Below, piece after piece: positions 48,290-57,058 of a stretch of DNA of 64,000 bases. The stretch spans positions 186,001-250,000 of the forward strand of contig CAZIPC010000001.1 of the NCBI GenBank assembly GCA_964541155.1, read 5' to 3'. Source of the stretch: UBA4416 sp964541155 (lineage in GTDB: Bacteria; Bacteroidota; Bacteroidia; B-17B0; Aurantibacillaceae). Each line of letters opens with the position of its first letter. Position 1 is the first letter of the stretch. A program made the translations under genes and the position numbers. The notes beneath the pieces are model-generated. The model did not search any database. It was not told the DNA's origin and saw only the letters and a program-made list of their open reading frames with translations.

Positions 48290-50917
48290 TTATTTTTTTT
48301 TAGCAGAAGCTTTTTTTGCGGCTGCTTTTTTAGGAGTAGCTTTTTTTGAAGCTGCTTTTTTTACAGGTTCTTTCTTAGTAGTAAGTTTTACAACTTTGGC
48401 TTTTTTTGTAGTTGCTTTTTTGGCTCCTTTTTTATCAAATGCTTTAGGAACTTGTGCCACAATCATTGCTTTTACATCGTCTAAAGAAAGAGTGGCTAAT
48501 TCATCTGGAGTATATTTTCCGCCTCCATTTTTTATAAGTTTTAAAACTAATTTTCCAAATTTAATAACAGGCCCCCAACGTGCATTTTCAATAGCAATTT
48601 TTTCTTCAGGCCAATTTTGAATATAACGGTTAGCTTCTTTTTCTAACTTTTTTTCAATTAATTCTTCAATGTCTTTTTGTGATAAATGATCAAAGTTATA
48701 AGCTCTTGGAACATTTATAAATAATCCATCATATTTAATAAACGGACCAAAACGACCTTTTCCTTTTGTTACACCTTTGCCCTGGTAATAAGCAACTGGA
48801 GCATCAGATTCTTCTTTTTCTTTAATAATTTCAATCGCTTTTTCCATATCAACGGTTAAAGGATCAATGGTGCGAGGTATAGAGATAAAAGCTTCGTCTA
48901 ATTTTATATAAGGCCCAAAGCGTCCAACCGCCACAACAACTTCTTTTCCTTCATAGGTACCTAAAGTCATTGGTAATTTAAATAAGTCTAATGCTTCTTC
49001 AAGTGTAATGGTTTCAATACTTTGATTTCGTCTTAAACTGGCAAATTTTGGTTTTTCGTCAGATCCTTCAACTGTTTCGCCAATTTGAGCTAATGGCCCA
49101 AAGCGTCCAACCCTTACTGATACTGGCTTTCCGCTTACAGGATCAGTGCCTAATATTTTTTCGCCACTGGCACGTTCGCTGTTTTCAGAGGTTGTTTCAA
49201 CTGTTTTATGAAAAGGAGTATAAAACTCTTGCAACATGTTTTGCCAATCTAAATGGCCTTCTGCAATTTCATCAAATTCTTCTTCAACCTTAGCTGTAAA
49301 ATTAAAATCTAAAATTGTAGGAAAGTATTTTAATAAAAAATCATTTACAACCATTCCAATATCTGTTGGAAATAATTTGGATTTTTCGGCACCTGTATTT
49401 TCTGTTTTAATATCTTTAGTAATGTTTTGTTTTACCAAAGTTAAGTTAATGTATTGTCTTGGAGTTCCTTCCTTATCAGTTTTTTCAACATAGTTGCGTT
49501 TTTGAACAGTGCTAATAGTAGGTGCATATGTAGAAGGACGTCCAATGCCTAACTCTTCTAATTTTTTAACCAAACTGGCTTCTGTGTATCTGGCAGGGTG
49601 ATGTGTAAAACGTTGTGTAGCTGAGATTTCTTGATTTTCTAATTTTTCACCAACATTTAAAGGAGGTAACATAGATGAATTTTCTTCATCAGTATTTTCA
49701 TCATCGGTTCCTTCCATATATACTTTTAAGAAACCATCAAACTTTAAAACTTCTCCTTGCGCTACAAATAGTTCAGAGGCTCCACTCACATTTACTTTTA
49801 CTGTTGTTTTTTCTAATTCAGCATCACTCATTTGCGAAGCAATAGTGCGTTTCCAAATTAAATCATATAATCGTTGTTCATTTCTTTCCCCATCAATCAC
49901 TGTTCTATCTATGTATGTAGGACGAATGGCCTCGTGAGCCTCTTGAGCACCTTTACTTTTATTTTTGTATTTGCGAGGGTTATAATATTTTGCGCCGTAA
50001 TTTTCGTTAATTGCTTTATTAGCTTGTTCCATGGCTGTTTCCGATAAATTTACGGAGTCAGTTCTCATGTAAGTGATTTTTCCAGCCTCATATAATCGCT
50101 GTGCAACTTGCATAGTTTGCGCAACAGAAAAACCTAATTTACGAGCTGCTTCTTGCTGAAGAGTAGATGTTGTAAAAGGAGCTGCCGGAGTACGTTTTGC
50201 TGGTTTAGTTTCTAAACTTTCTATTGTAAAAGAAGCCACTTTGCACTTTTCTAAAAATAATTGCGCTTCTGCTTCTGAAGAATAGCGTTTATCTAATTCG
50301 GCTTTTAAAATACCTGTTCCAACTTTAAATAAAGCAGATACTTTATAAGCAGATGTTGATTCAAATTTTTGAATTTCTCTTTCTCGTTCAACTATAAGCC
50401 TTACAGCTACCGATTGAACTCGCCCCGCAGATAAGCTTGGACGAACTTTTCGCCATAAAATGGGTGATAGTTCAAAACCTACTAATCTATCTAAAACCCT
50501 ACGAGCTTGTTGAGCATTAACTAAATTAATATCTATTTCACGAGGATTTTCAATAGCTTTTAAAATAGCAGGCTTTGTAATCTCATGAAAAACAATTCGT
50601 TTTGTATTTTTTTTAGATAATCCTAATGTCTCATATAAATGCCAGCTAATAGCTTCTCCCTCTCGGTCTTCATCGGATGCTAACCAAACCATTTCGGCTC
50701 CTTTAGTTAGCTTTTTTAATTCGGCAATTACTTTTTCTTTATCAGGTTGTACTTCGTAAGTTGGCGTAAAATTATTTTCGATATCCACACCAAATCCTTT
50801 CTTTACTAAATCTCTAATATGTCCAAAACTTGATTTAACAACAAAGTCTTTACCTAAAAACCCTTCTATGGTTTTTGCTTTTGCAGGAGACTCGACAATA
50901 ACTAAATTTTTTGCCAT
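48290..50917 (-). CDS. topA: DNA topoisomerase I
   Basis: 875-residue type IA topoisomerase that relaxes negative supercoils. The Toprim domain (VIVESPAKAKTIEGFL, DEDREGE at 82-88) is followed by the central domains with catalytic Tyr283 in ITYMRTDSVNL. Instead of the zinc fingers of enterobacterial TopA it has repeated TopA C-terminal modules (GRFGPLAQIGE, GRFGPYIKLDE, GRFGPFIKYDG, RWGPVIKFGK). It ends in a Lys/Ala/Thr-rich tail of about 40 residues (KKAASKKATPKKAAAKK) likely to bind DNA non-specifically. It is monocistronic, divergent from miaB. Confidence 0.96.
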   Translation of the reverse strand: MAKNLVIVESPAKAKTIEGFLGKDFVVKSSFGHIRDLVKKGFGVDIENNFTPTYEVQPDKEKVIAELKKLTKGAEMVWLASDEDREGEAISWHLYETLGLSKKNTKRIVFHEITKPAILKAIENPREIDINLVNAQQARRVLDRLVGFELSPILWRKVRPSLSAGRVQSVAVRLIVEREREIQKFESTSAYKVSALFKVGTGILKAELDKRYSSEAEAQLFLEKCKVASFTIESLETKPAKRTPAAPFTTSTLQQEAARKLGFSVAQTMQVAQRLYEAGKITYMRTDSVNLSETAMEQANKAINENYGAKYYNPRKYKNKSKGAQEAHEAIRPTYIDRTVIDGERNEQRLYDLIWKRTIASQMSDAELEKTTVKVNVSGASELFVAQGEVLKFDGFLKVYMEGTDDENTDEENSSMLPPLNVGEKLENQEISATQRFTHHPARYTEASLVKKLEELGIGRPSTYAPTISTVQKRNYVEKTDKEGTPRQYINLTLVKQNITKDIKTENTGAEKSKLFPTDIGMVVNDFLLKYFPTILDFNFTAKVEEEFDEIAEGHLDWQNMLQEFYTPFHKTVETTSENSERASGEKILGTDPVSGKPVSVRVGRFGPLAQIGETVEGSDEKPKFASLRRNQSIETITLEEALDLFKLPMTLGTYEGKEVVVAVGRFGPYIKLDEAFISIPRTIDPLTVDMEKAIEIIKEKEESDAPVAYYQGKGVTKGKGRFGPFIKYDGLFINVPRAYNFDHLSQKDIEELIEKKLEKEANRYIQNWPEEKIAIENARWGPVIKFGKLVLKLIKNGGGKYTPDELATLSLDDVKAMIVAQVPKAFDKKGAKKATTKKAKVVKLTTKKEPVKKAASKKATPKKAAAKKASAKKK

Positions 50918-51224
50918 GTATATAATATGTATTAAAAGTTCAATTTTTAAAGAAAAAATACCATAAAAGGCTTTTTTTAAGCTTAATATTTATGGTTTTG
51001 TTGCCTTAAAAGTTTGCAAAGGAAAAAAATTTAATTCGAATAAACCTAATTTTTATTTTAAATATAAATTAAAATATCACTTTTATATTTCTATTTTATT
51101 ATTTAAACGCATGATAATCAGTTAATTATATTAGTATAAAAAAATATTGATTTTAATGTGTGAAAAATGGTTAACGTGTCAAATTGTCAGAACAAAGCCT
51201 TATCTTTGCATTTTATTGATATAC
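50918..51224. other. 307-base topA-miaB intergenic region
   Basis: Divergent promoter region. It holds a -7 box for miaB (51201-51208) near its right end. An imperfect dyad, ACCATAAA with TTTATGGT, lies about 50968-51000 around an AGGC...AAGC stretch and might control topA. No perfect TAnnTTTG was found for topA on the minus strand. An in-frame ATG at 51147 extends miaB into this region but is considered spurious. I see no RNA gene here. Confidence 0.5.
51201..51208 (+). promoter_or_regulatory. Candidate -7 promoter element (TATCTTTG) for miaB
   Basis: A full match to TAnnTTTG, 16 bases before the chosen miaB ATG at 51225. It lies inside the longer in-frame ORF from 51147, which argues against that longer start. 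Confidence 0.55.
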
Positions 51225-52649
51225 ATGGAGAATAAAATTATAGACGAATCGAAACAAGGCGAAGTATTGGTTAGGGATACTAATAATACAAGTGGAAAAA
51301 AAATGTTTTTAGAAAGTTATGGCTGTCAAATGAATTTTGCAGATAGCGAAATTGTAGCATCCATTTTAATAGATAAGGGTTATACTACCACTACAGATTA
51401 TAAAGAAGCTGATTTAATATTTGTAAATACATGTGCTATTCGCGAAAATGCTGAATCAAGAGTTAGACAAAGGTTGTATGATTATAAAAAAGTTAAGAAA
51501 ACTAATAAAAATGTATTAATTGGTGTATTAGGCTGTATGGCCGAACGATTAAAGCATCAGTTTTTAGAACAAGAAAAATTAGTGGATATGGTTGTTGGAC
51601 CAGATGCATACAGAGATTTACCAAATTTAATAGCCGTAGCAGAAGGAGGACAACAAGCCATAAATGTTATATTGAGTAAAGAAGAAACCTACGCTGATAT
51701 TTCGCCAGTGCGCTTAGATCATAACGGAGTAAGTGCTTTTGTAAGTATTATGAGAGGTTGTGATAATATGTGTAGTTTTTGTGTAGTTCCTTTTACTAGA
51801 GGTAGAGAAAGAAGTAGAGAACCCGAAACTATTGTAAAAGAATGTAAAGAAGCCTTTGATAAAGGGTATAGAGAAGTAACCTTATTAGGACAAAATGTAA
51901 ATTCGTATTTGTGGAGTGGAGGAGGTTTAAAAAAGGAATCTTTAACTGATGAACAAAGAGCAAACTCCACAACCTTTGCACAATTATTAGAAATGGTAGC
52001 CTTAATTCATCCTGATTTAAGAGTTCGTTATTCAACTTCACACCCAAAAGATATGGGAGATGATGTATTACATATGATGGCTAAATACGAAAACATTTGT
52101 AAGTATGTTCATTTACCAGTACAAAGTGGTAATAGCGATGTATTAGAAAAAATGAATAGAGGATATACCAGAGAATGGTATTTAGATAGAATTGCTGCCA
52201 TTCGTAGAATTATGCCAGATGCGGCTATTAGTGCAGATATTATAACAGGATTTTGTGGCGAAACTGAAGAACAACATAAAGATACTTTGTCTTTAATGGA
52301 AGAAGTAAAATATGAATTTGCTTATATGTTCTCATATAGTGAACGACCAAAAACATTAGCTGAACGAAAATATGAAGATGATGTTCCTGCAGATGTTAAA
52401 AGTCGCAGATTAACTGAAATTGTAGATATGCAGCGTAAACACAGCGAAATTAGAACAAAGGAAGGATTAGGAAAAGTATACAGAGTATTAGTAGAAAATA
52501 TTTCTAAAAAATCTGCAGATATGATGAGTGGCAGAAATTCCCAAAACACTGTTGTTGTTTTTCCAAAAGGAAATTTAAAAAAAGGTGATTATGTAAATGT
52601 TTTAATTACAAGCTGCACAAGCGGAACATTAATAGGAGAATGTGTTTAG
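51225..52649 (+). CDS. miaB: tRNA-2-methylthio-N6-dimethylallyladenosine synthase
   Basis: 474-residue radical-SAM methylthiotransferase that converts i6A37 to ms2i6A37 in tRNAs reading U-starting codons. The N-terminal UPF0004 domain has Cys34, Cys70 and Cys104 for one 4Fe-4S cluster. The radical SAM motif RGCDNMCSFC has Cys179, Cys183 and Cys186. TRAM-like sequence ends the protein (LVENISKKSADMMSGR, GDYVNVLITSCTSGTLIGE). The ATG at 51225 fits promoter and family; 51147 would add 26 residues. The sigma-54 activator gene follows by 19 bases. Confidence 0.95.
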   Translation: MENKIIDESKQGEVLVRDTNNTSGKKMFLESYGCQMNFADSEIVASILIDKGYTTTTDYKEADLIFVNTCAIRENAESRVRQRLYDYKKVKKTNKNVLIGVLGCMAERLKHQFLEQEKLVDMVVGPDAYRDLPNLIAVAEGGQQAINVILSKEETYADISPVRLDHNGVSAFVSIMRGCDNMCSFCVVPFTRGRERSREPETIVKECKEAFDKGYREVTLLGQNVNSYLWSGGGLKKESLTDEQRANSTTFAQLLEMVALIHPDLRVRYSTSHPKDMGDDVLHMMAKYENICKYVHLPVQSGNSDVLEKMNRGYTREWYLDRIAAIRRIMPDAAISADIITGFCGETEEQHKDTLSLMEEVKYEFAYMFSYSERPKTLAERKYEDDVPADVKSRRLTEIVDMQRKHSEIRTKEGLGKVYRVLVENISKKSADMMSGRNSQNTVVVFPKGNLKKGDYVNVLITSCTSGTLIGECV

Positions 52650-52668
52650 AGTATAAAAAAAAATAATT

Positions 52669-53922
52669 ATGACATTACAAGATATAAAACAGCGCTTTGG
52701 AATTATAGGAAATAGTCCCTTATTGTTACGCGCTATTGATATTGCGAGTCAGGTAGCGCCAACAGATTTAAATGTTTTGATTAATGGAGAAAGTGGCACA
52801 GGTAAAGAAGTTTTTCCTCAAATAATACATCAAAATAGTGCTCGTAAACATGGTCAATACATCGCAGTAAACTGCGGTGCTATTCCAGAAGGCACAATAG
52901 ATAGTGAATTATTTGGTCATGAAAAAGGCTCGTTTACAGGTGCTCACGAAGCTCGTAAAGGTTATTTTGAGGTTGCAAATGGTGGAACTATTTTTTTAGA
53001 TGAAGTAGGCGAACTTCCATTAACAACACAAGCTCGTTTATTACGTGTACTAGAAACAGGAGAATATATAAGAGTAGGAAGTAGTAAAGTTCAAAAAACT
53101 AACGTTAGGGTAGTTGCTGCTACAAATATAAATTTTAATATAGCTATCGAAAAAGGAAAATTTAGAGAAGATTTATATTACCGTTTAAACACTGTTCCTA
53201 TCAATCTTCCACCTCTTAGAGAAAGAAAAGATGATATATATTTATTATTTAGAAAGTTTTCTAGTGATTTTGCTACAAAATATAGAATGCCTGCTGTGAA
53301 ATTAACACCAGACGCAGAACAAGCATTAATAAATTATTATTGGCCAGGAAATATTCGTCAGTTAAAAAATATTACCGAACAAATTTCAATTATTGAAAAG
53401 GATAGAGAAATTTCGTTAGAAAGTTTATTACATTATTTACCAAATTACCAAACAAATACTTTACCAACTATAGCAAATTCTACTTTTGGAAATTCAACAT
53501 CTAATTCAGAGATGAATGAGCGAGATTTGTTATATAAAGTATTGTTTGATATGAAAAAAGATTTAAACGACTTAAAAAAAGTTGTTCATGATATTGTTCA
53601 GGTTGGAGGAAATGCTTTAAGTGATTTGCCAACAGATGATATACAAACAATAGATAGATTGTATCATAATGAATCAAACTTACCTATTGTTTCAACTAAC
53701 AATGATATTAAAATACATAACCCAATTATTGTAAAAGAAACAAATGGATTTAATCAACCTATTGTTGTTGAAGAATCATTATCGCTTCAGGATAAAGAAA
53801 TTGATATGATTAAAAAAGCCCTGAAGAAACATAAAGGTAAACGAAAATATGCATCTCAAGAGCTTGGTATAAGCGAAAGAACTCTTTACCGAAAAATTAA
53901 TGAATATAAAATAGAAGAATAG
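52669..53922 (+). CDS. Sigma-54-dependent transcriptional activator (AAA+ with Fis-type HTH, no receiver)
   Basis: 417-residue bacterial enhancer-binding protein lacking an N-terminal sensory domain. The AAA+ core has Walker A GESGTGKE (40-47), the sigma-54-contact loop GSFTGA (87-92, a Ser variant of GAFTGA) and Walker B GGTIFLDEVGEL, followed by RLNTVPINLPPLRERKDD. A long linker (about 260-375) precedes a C-terminal Fis helix-turn-helix (KRKYASQELGISERTLYRKINEY). Without a receiver it may be constitutive or controlled by partners. It is commonly next to miaB in Bacteroidota. A monohaem cytochrome gene follows by 45 bases. Confidence 0.93.
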   Translation: MTLQDIKQRFGIIGNSPLLLRAIDIASQVAPTDLNVLINGESGTGKEVFPQIIHQNSARKHGQYIAVNCGAIPEGTIDSELFGHEKGSFTGAHEARKGYFEVANGGTIFLDEVGELPLTTQARLLRVLETGEYIRVGSSKVQKTNVRVVAATNINFNIAIEKGKFREDLYYRLNTVPINLPPLRERKDDIYLLFRKFSSDFATKYRMPAVKLTPDAEQALINYYWPGNIRQLKNITEQISIIEKDREISLESLLHYLPNYQTNTLPTIANSTFGNSTSNSEMNERDLLYKVLFDMKKDLNDLKKVVHDIVQVGGNALSDLPTDDIQTIDRLYHNESNLPIVSTNNDIKIHNPIIVKETNGFNQPIVVEESLSLQDKEIDMIKKALKKHKGKRKYASQELGISERTLYRKINEYKIEE

Positions 53923-53967
53923 TAAATCAAGTAATTTTTATTAAATTTAAATCTATAAACGTAAAAT

Positions 53968-54348
53968 ATGACTACTTTAAAACTAACATTAATTTTAATT
54001 TTAGCTGTTATGATTACAGCATGTGAAACAACAAAAAAAAGCTCTACTACTTCTTCTAATTCCACTACTTCTACTACTAGTTCTACATTAATTCCTGGAA
54101 TGACTCAATTAACAGCAATTAAAACTAAATTTCCAGATGCAACCGCAGATCAATTAAAATTAGGCTATGCAATTTTTACAGGACCATGTACTAATTGCCA
54201 TAAACAATACTCTATTCCTAAAAGGTCAGAATCTAGTTGGCTTCATGAAATTGATGATATGTCGCCTAAAGCAAATTTAACACCTGAACAAAAAGAAGCT
54301 TTAACTAGATATGTATTATCAATGAAAGCAACTCAAGTAGCTCAGTAA
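53968..54348 (+). CDS. Monohaem cytochrome c-like lipoprotein
   Basis: 126-residue lipoprotein with lipobox MITAC (lipidated Cys19). A Ser/Thr-rich linker (about 22-42) leads to a minimal cytochrome c domain with CTNCH (74-78) and Met99 as candidate sixth ligand, followed by a C-terminal helix (LTPEQKEALTRYVLSM). The linker suggests a tethered, flexible periplasmic electron carrier. In related genomes I expect an LptE-like gene after this sigma-54 regulator, so its position is unusual. It is probably co-transcribed with the upstream gene. The electron-transfer partner is unknown. Confidence 0.82.
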   Translation: MTTLKLTLILILAVMITACETTKKSSTTSSNSTTSTTSSTLIPGMTQLTAIKTKFPDATADQLKLGYAIFTGPCTNCHKQYSIPKRSESSWLHEIDDMSPKANLTPEQKEALTRYVLSMKATQVAQ

Positions 54349-54408
54349 TAAAATACTTGATTTTTTAAAGAAACTTACGCGCATTTTTTTTGTTAAACCT
54401 CACATTTT

Positions 54409-55689
54409 ATGAATGAGTTACTGCTACATACTATATGGAAGTATAAATTATTAAGTAAAACGCAATTTATTGGCACACAAAACGAATCAATCGATATCGT
54501 TTCTATTGGTGAGCATAATCAAGACTCTGGTCCAGATTTTTTTAATTCAAAAATTAGAATTAATCAAATTTTATTAGTTGGTAATGTCGAAATACATGTA
54601 AAAACATCAGATTGGCTAAAGCATCAGCATCAATTAAATAAAGTATATGATAATTTGGTGTTACATGTTGTTTATGAACATGATATCGATTTACATCAAA
54701 ATATAAATCATAATGTATCTGTATTAGAATTAAAGCAATATATTACCCCTCAATTATTACAACAGTATTATCAAATACAATTATCAAAAGATACGGTAGC
54801 TTGTGGCAAATCAATTACACAAGTTAACGATATAATATGGAAAAATTGGATTGAAAGATTAGCGATATCTCGTATACAAGAAAAAACAGATTATATTGAG
54901 CATATATTTTTATATACACAAAACAATCATGAGGAGGCTTTACATATTTTACTATTTAGGAATTTTGGCTTTAAAATTAATAATGAACCATTTGAATTAT
55001 TAGCAAAATCATTACCATTTAATTTACTTAAAAAATATATTAATAATGCTATTCAAATAGAAGCTTTGTTATACGGTGTTGCTGGTTTTTTAGATGATTT
55101 ATTAGAAGATAAATACGCTAGACAATTGCAAAACGAATTTGAATTTTTAAAACACAAACATCAGTTAAAAACTTTAAAAAAAGAGCTTTGGAAATTTTCA
55201 AAAACTCGTCCAATTAATTTCCCAACTATTAGAATTGCTCAATTGGCTAATTTAATTACAAAACAAAAATCTTTTTTTCATTTTTTAGAAGAGCAGCCAA
55301 ACTTAAACACTATGAAAACTTTTTTTGAATTACAACCAAATACTTATTGGAATTCGCATTACAAGTTTGATGTAAAGTCTGAAGAGATTAATAAACCACT
55401 AGGAGACAAAGCTATAGAATCTTTAGTCATTAACACAATAGTTCCGTATTTTTTTTTTATGTCAAAACAATTTTCTATACCACACTATATTGATTATGCT
55501 TTAGATATATTATCTCAATTACCATCTGAAATAAATAGTAAAACAAAACAATTTAAAAAAATAGGAATTTGTACAGAAAATGCACTAGAGAGTCAGGCGC
55601 AAATTTATTTATTAGATAATTTTTGCTCAAAGAAAAGATGTCTTCACTGTGCAGTAGGGCAGTATTTACTAAAAAATAACAATAAATAA
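54409..55689 (+). CDS. DUF2851 family protein
   Basis: 426-residue member of DUF2851, a Bacteroidota-typical family of unknown function. It starts NELLLHTIWKYKLLSKTQFIG. SGPDFFNSKIRINQ and GNVEIHVKTSDWLKHQH are the family's hallmark stretch (about 40-75), with the D/E residues characteristic of PD-(D/E)XK-like folds; whether it is a nuclease is inference. The C-terminus has CSKKRCLHCAVGQYLL. No neighbour suggests a role. Confidence 0.82.
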   Translation: MNELLLHTIWKYKLLSKTQFIGTQNESIDIVSIGEHNQDSGPDFFNSKIRINQILLVGNVEIHVKTSDWLKHQHQLNKVYDNLVLHVVYEHDIDLHQNINHNVSVLELKQYITPQLLQQYYQIQLSKDTVACGKSITQVNDIIWKNWIERLAISRIQEKTDYIEHIFLYTQNNHEEALHILLFRNFGFKINNEPFELLAKSLPFNLLKKYINNAIQIEALLYGVAGFLDDLLEDKYARQLQNEFEFLKHKHQLKTLKKELWKFSKTRPINFPTIRIAQLANLITKQKSFFHFLEEQPNLNTMKTFFELQPNTYWNSHYKFDVKSEEINKPLGDKAIESLVINTIVPYFFFMSKQFSIPHYIDYALDILSQLPSEINSKTKQFKKIGICTENALESQAQIYLLDNFCSKKRCLHCAVGQYLLKNNNK

Positions 55690-55711
55690 TTATTACATTA
55701 AAGTATTATTA

Positions 55712-55719
55712 TACATTTG
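55712..55719 (+). promoter_or_regulatory. Candidate -7 promoter element (TACATTTG) for the PspC-like gene
   Basis: A full match to TAnnTTTG only five bases before the ATG at 55725, so the transcript would have a very short leader. No -33 TTG is visible. Confidence 0.4.
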
Positions 55720-55724
55720 CACAT

Positions 55725-55958
55725 ATGATTGATAAGATTAGATATTGGTTTGAGCAAAAAGCATTTGGAGTTTGTGAATGGTGGGGAAAAAAACTTGGAA
55801 TCAAAACTACAAATATTCGTATGTATTTTATATACCTTTCTTTTTTTACATTTGGATCACCCATAATTATATATTTTATTATGGCTTTTATTTTAGAACA
55901 TAAAGAAAAATTTAAACCAAATAACTACCGCCGTAAACATAGTGTTTGGGATTTGTAG
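55725..55958 (+). CDS. PspC domain-containing small membrane protein
   Basis: 77-residue protein. The N-terminal cytoplasmic stretch IRYWFEQKAFGVCEWWGKKLGIKTTNIR leads into one transmembrane segment (MYFIYLSFFTFGSPIIIYFIMAFIL), the PspC (phage-shock C) arrangement, followed by a basic tail (HKEKFKPNNYRRKH). PspC proteins in envelope-stress systems bind PspA-type partners; no pspA gene is adjacent. The length is normal for stand-alone PspC proteins. Confidence 0.82.
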   Translation: MIDKIRYWFEQKAFGVCEWWGKKLGIKTTNIRMYFIYLSFFTFGSPIIIYFIMAFILEHKEKFKPNNYRRKHSVWDL

Positions 55959-56020
55959 TAAAATAGTTAAGCTGTAATAGTCATTCATTTTCAATTATTT
56001 TCTGTACCTTGGCAGTAAGA

Positions 56021-57022
56021 ATGTTTAATATTTTAAAGTCATATTATCGTTTTTATGTGCCATTATTAATACTACTTATTGTATGGGTGATAGGTACTAT
56101 TGGTTATATGTTAATAGAGCATTACACTTTATTAGATGCTTTTTATATGACTGTTATTACTGTATCAACAGTTGGTTATAGTGAAATAGCTCCATTAAGT
56201 GATAATGGTAAATTATACACAGCCTTTCTCATTATCACAAGTTTTGGTACATTTGCTTATGCGATTTCATCCATCACTAAATTTGTAATTGATGGTGAAT
56301 TAAATGAATTTTTTAAAAATAGAAAATTGAATTCACGAATAGAAAAATTAACAGACCACGTTATCATATGTGGTTATGGGCGAAATGGACGACAAGCAGC
56401 CCAAGTTTTAAAAAAACATCATAAGCGTTTTGTTGTAATTGATAATAATCTTGAGCTCATTTCTAATTTAAATCATCAGTTTAGTGATTTGGTTATTCAT
56501 GGAAATAGTACCAGTGATAATATTTTAATTAAAGCTGGAATATTAAAAGCAAAAGCTATTATTGTTACACTTCCTGTTGATTCGGATAATTTATTTATAG
56601 TATTAACAGCAAGGAATTTAAATAAGAAAATAAAAATCATAGCTCGTGCTAGTGAGGATAGTTCTGATAAAAAATTAAAAATTGCAGGTGCTGATAATGT
56701 TATAATGCCAGATAAAGTTGGAGGAGCTCATATGGCATCTTTAGTAATGAAGCCTGATGTAATGGAATTTTTAGAGCATATTACAGATGAAGGAGATCAA
56801 AATATGAGTTTAGATGAAATTACATTAACACAAGTTAAATTTAAAACACTAAAAGATATTCAATCACAAAATACATCTGGAGCAACAATTATAGGATTGA
56901 AACATCAAGATGGAATATATGTGGTTAATCCAAATATTGATACGAATTTAATAATAGATACTAAATTATTTGTACTAGGTACTTCGTTGCAAATAGCCGC
57001 ATTAAAAGAGATGCTATGTTAA
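56021..57022 (+). CDS. Potassium channel with TrkA-N (RCK) domain
   Basis: 333-residue ion channel. Two transmembrane helices flank the selectivity filter TVGYSE (50-55). An RCK domain follows, with HVIICGYGRNGRQAA (about 113-127) as NAD-binding Rossmann motif, ending in a TrkA-C-like domain (about 250-333). Such channels regulate K+ efflux in response to ligands. An in-frame TTG at 56009 is rejected because it overlaps a weak promoter-like TACCTTGG; the ATG at 56021 gives the usual N-terminus. The GlmU-like gene follows 36 bases later. Confidence 0.92.
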   Translation: MFNILKSYYRFYVPLLILLIVWVIGTIGYMLIEHYTLLDAFYMTVITVSTVGYSEIAPLSDNGKLYTAFLIITSFGTFAYAISSITKFVIDGELNEFFKNRKLNSRIEKLTDHVIICGYGRNGRQAAQVLKKHHKRFVVIDNNLELISNLNHQFSDLVIHGNSTSDNILIKAGILKAKAIIVTLPVDSDNLFIVLTARNLNKKIKIIARASEDSSDKKLKIAGADNVIMPDKVGGAHMASLVMKPDVMEFLEHITDEGDQNMSLDEITLTQVKFKTLKDIQSQNTSGATIIGLKHQDGIYVVNPNIDTNLIIDTKLFVLGTSLQIAALKEMLC

Positions 57023-57058
57023 TAAATAATTTTTAATAAATTTAAAAGTTTACAATAC

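Noticed and set aside
51147..51224. 26-residue N-terminal extension of MiaB
   Set aside because: A -7 box TATCTTTG falls in this segment and the family N-terminus fits the ATG at 51225.
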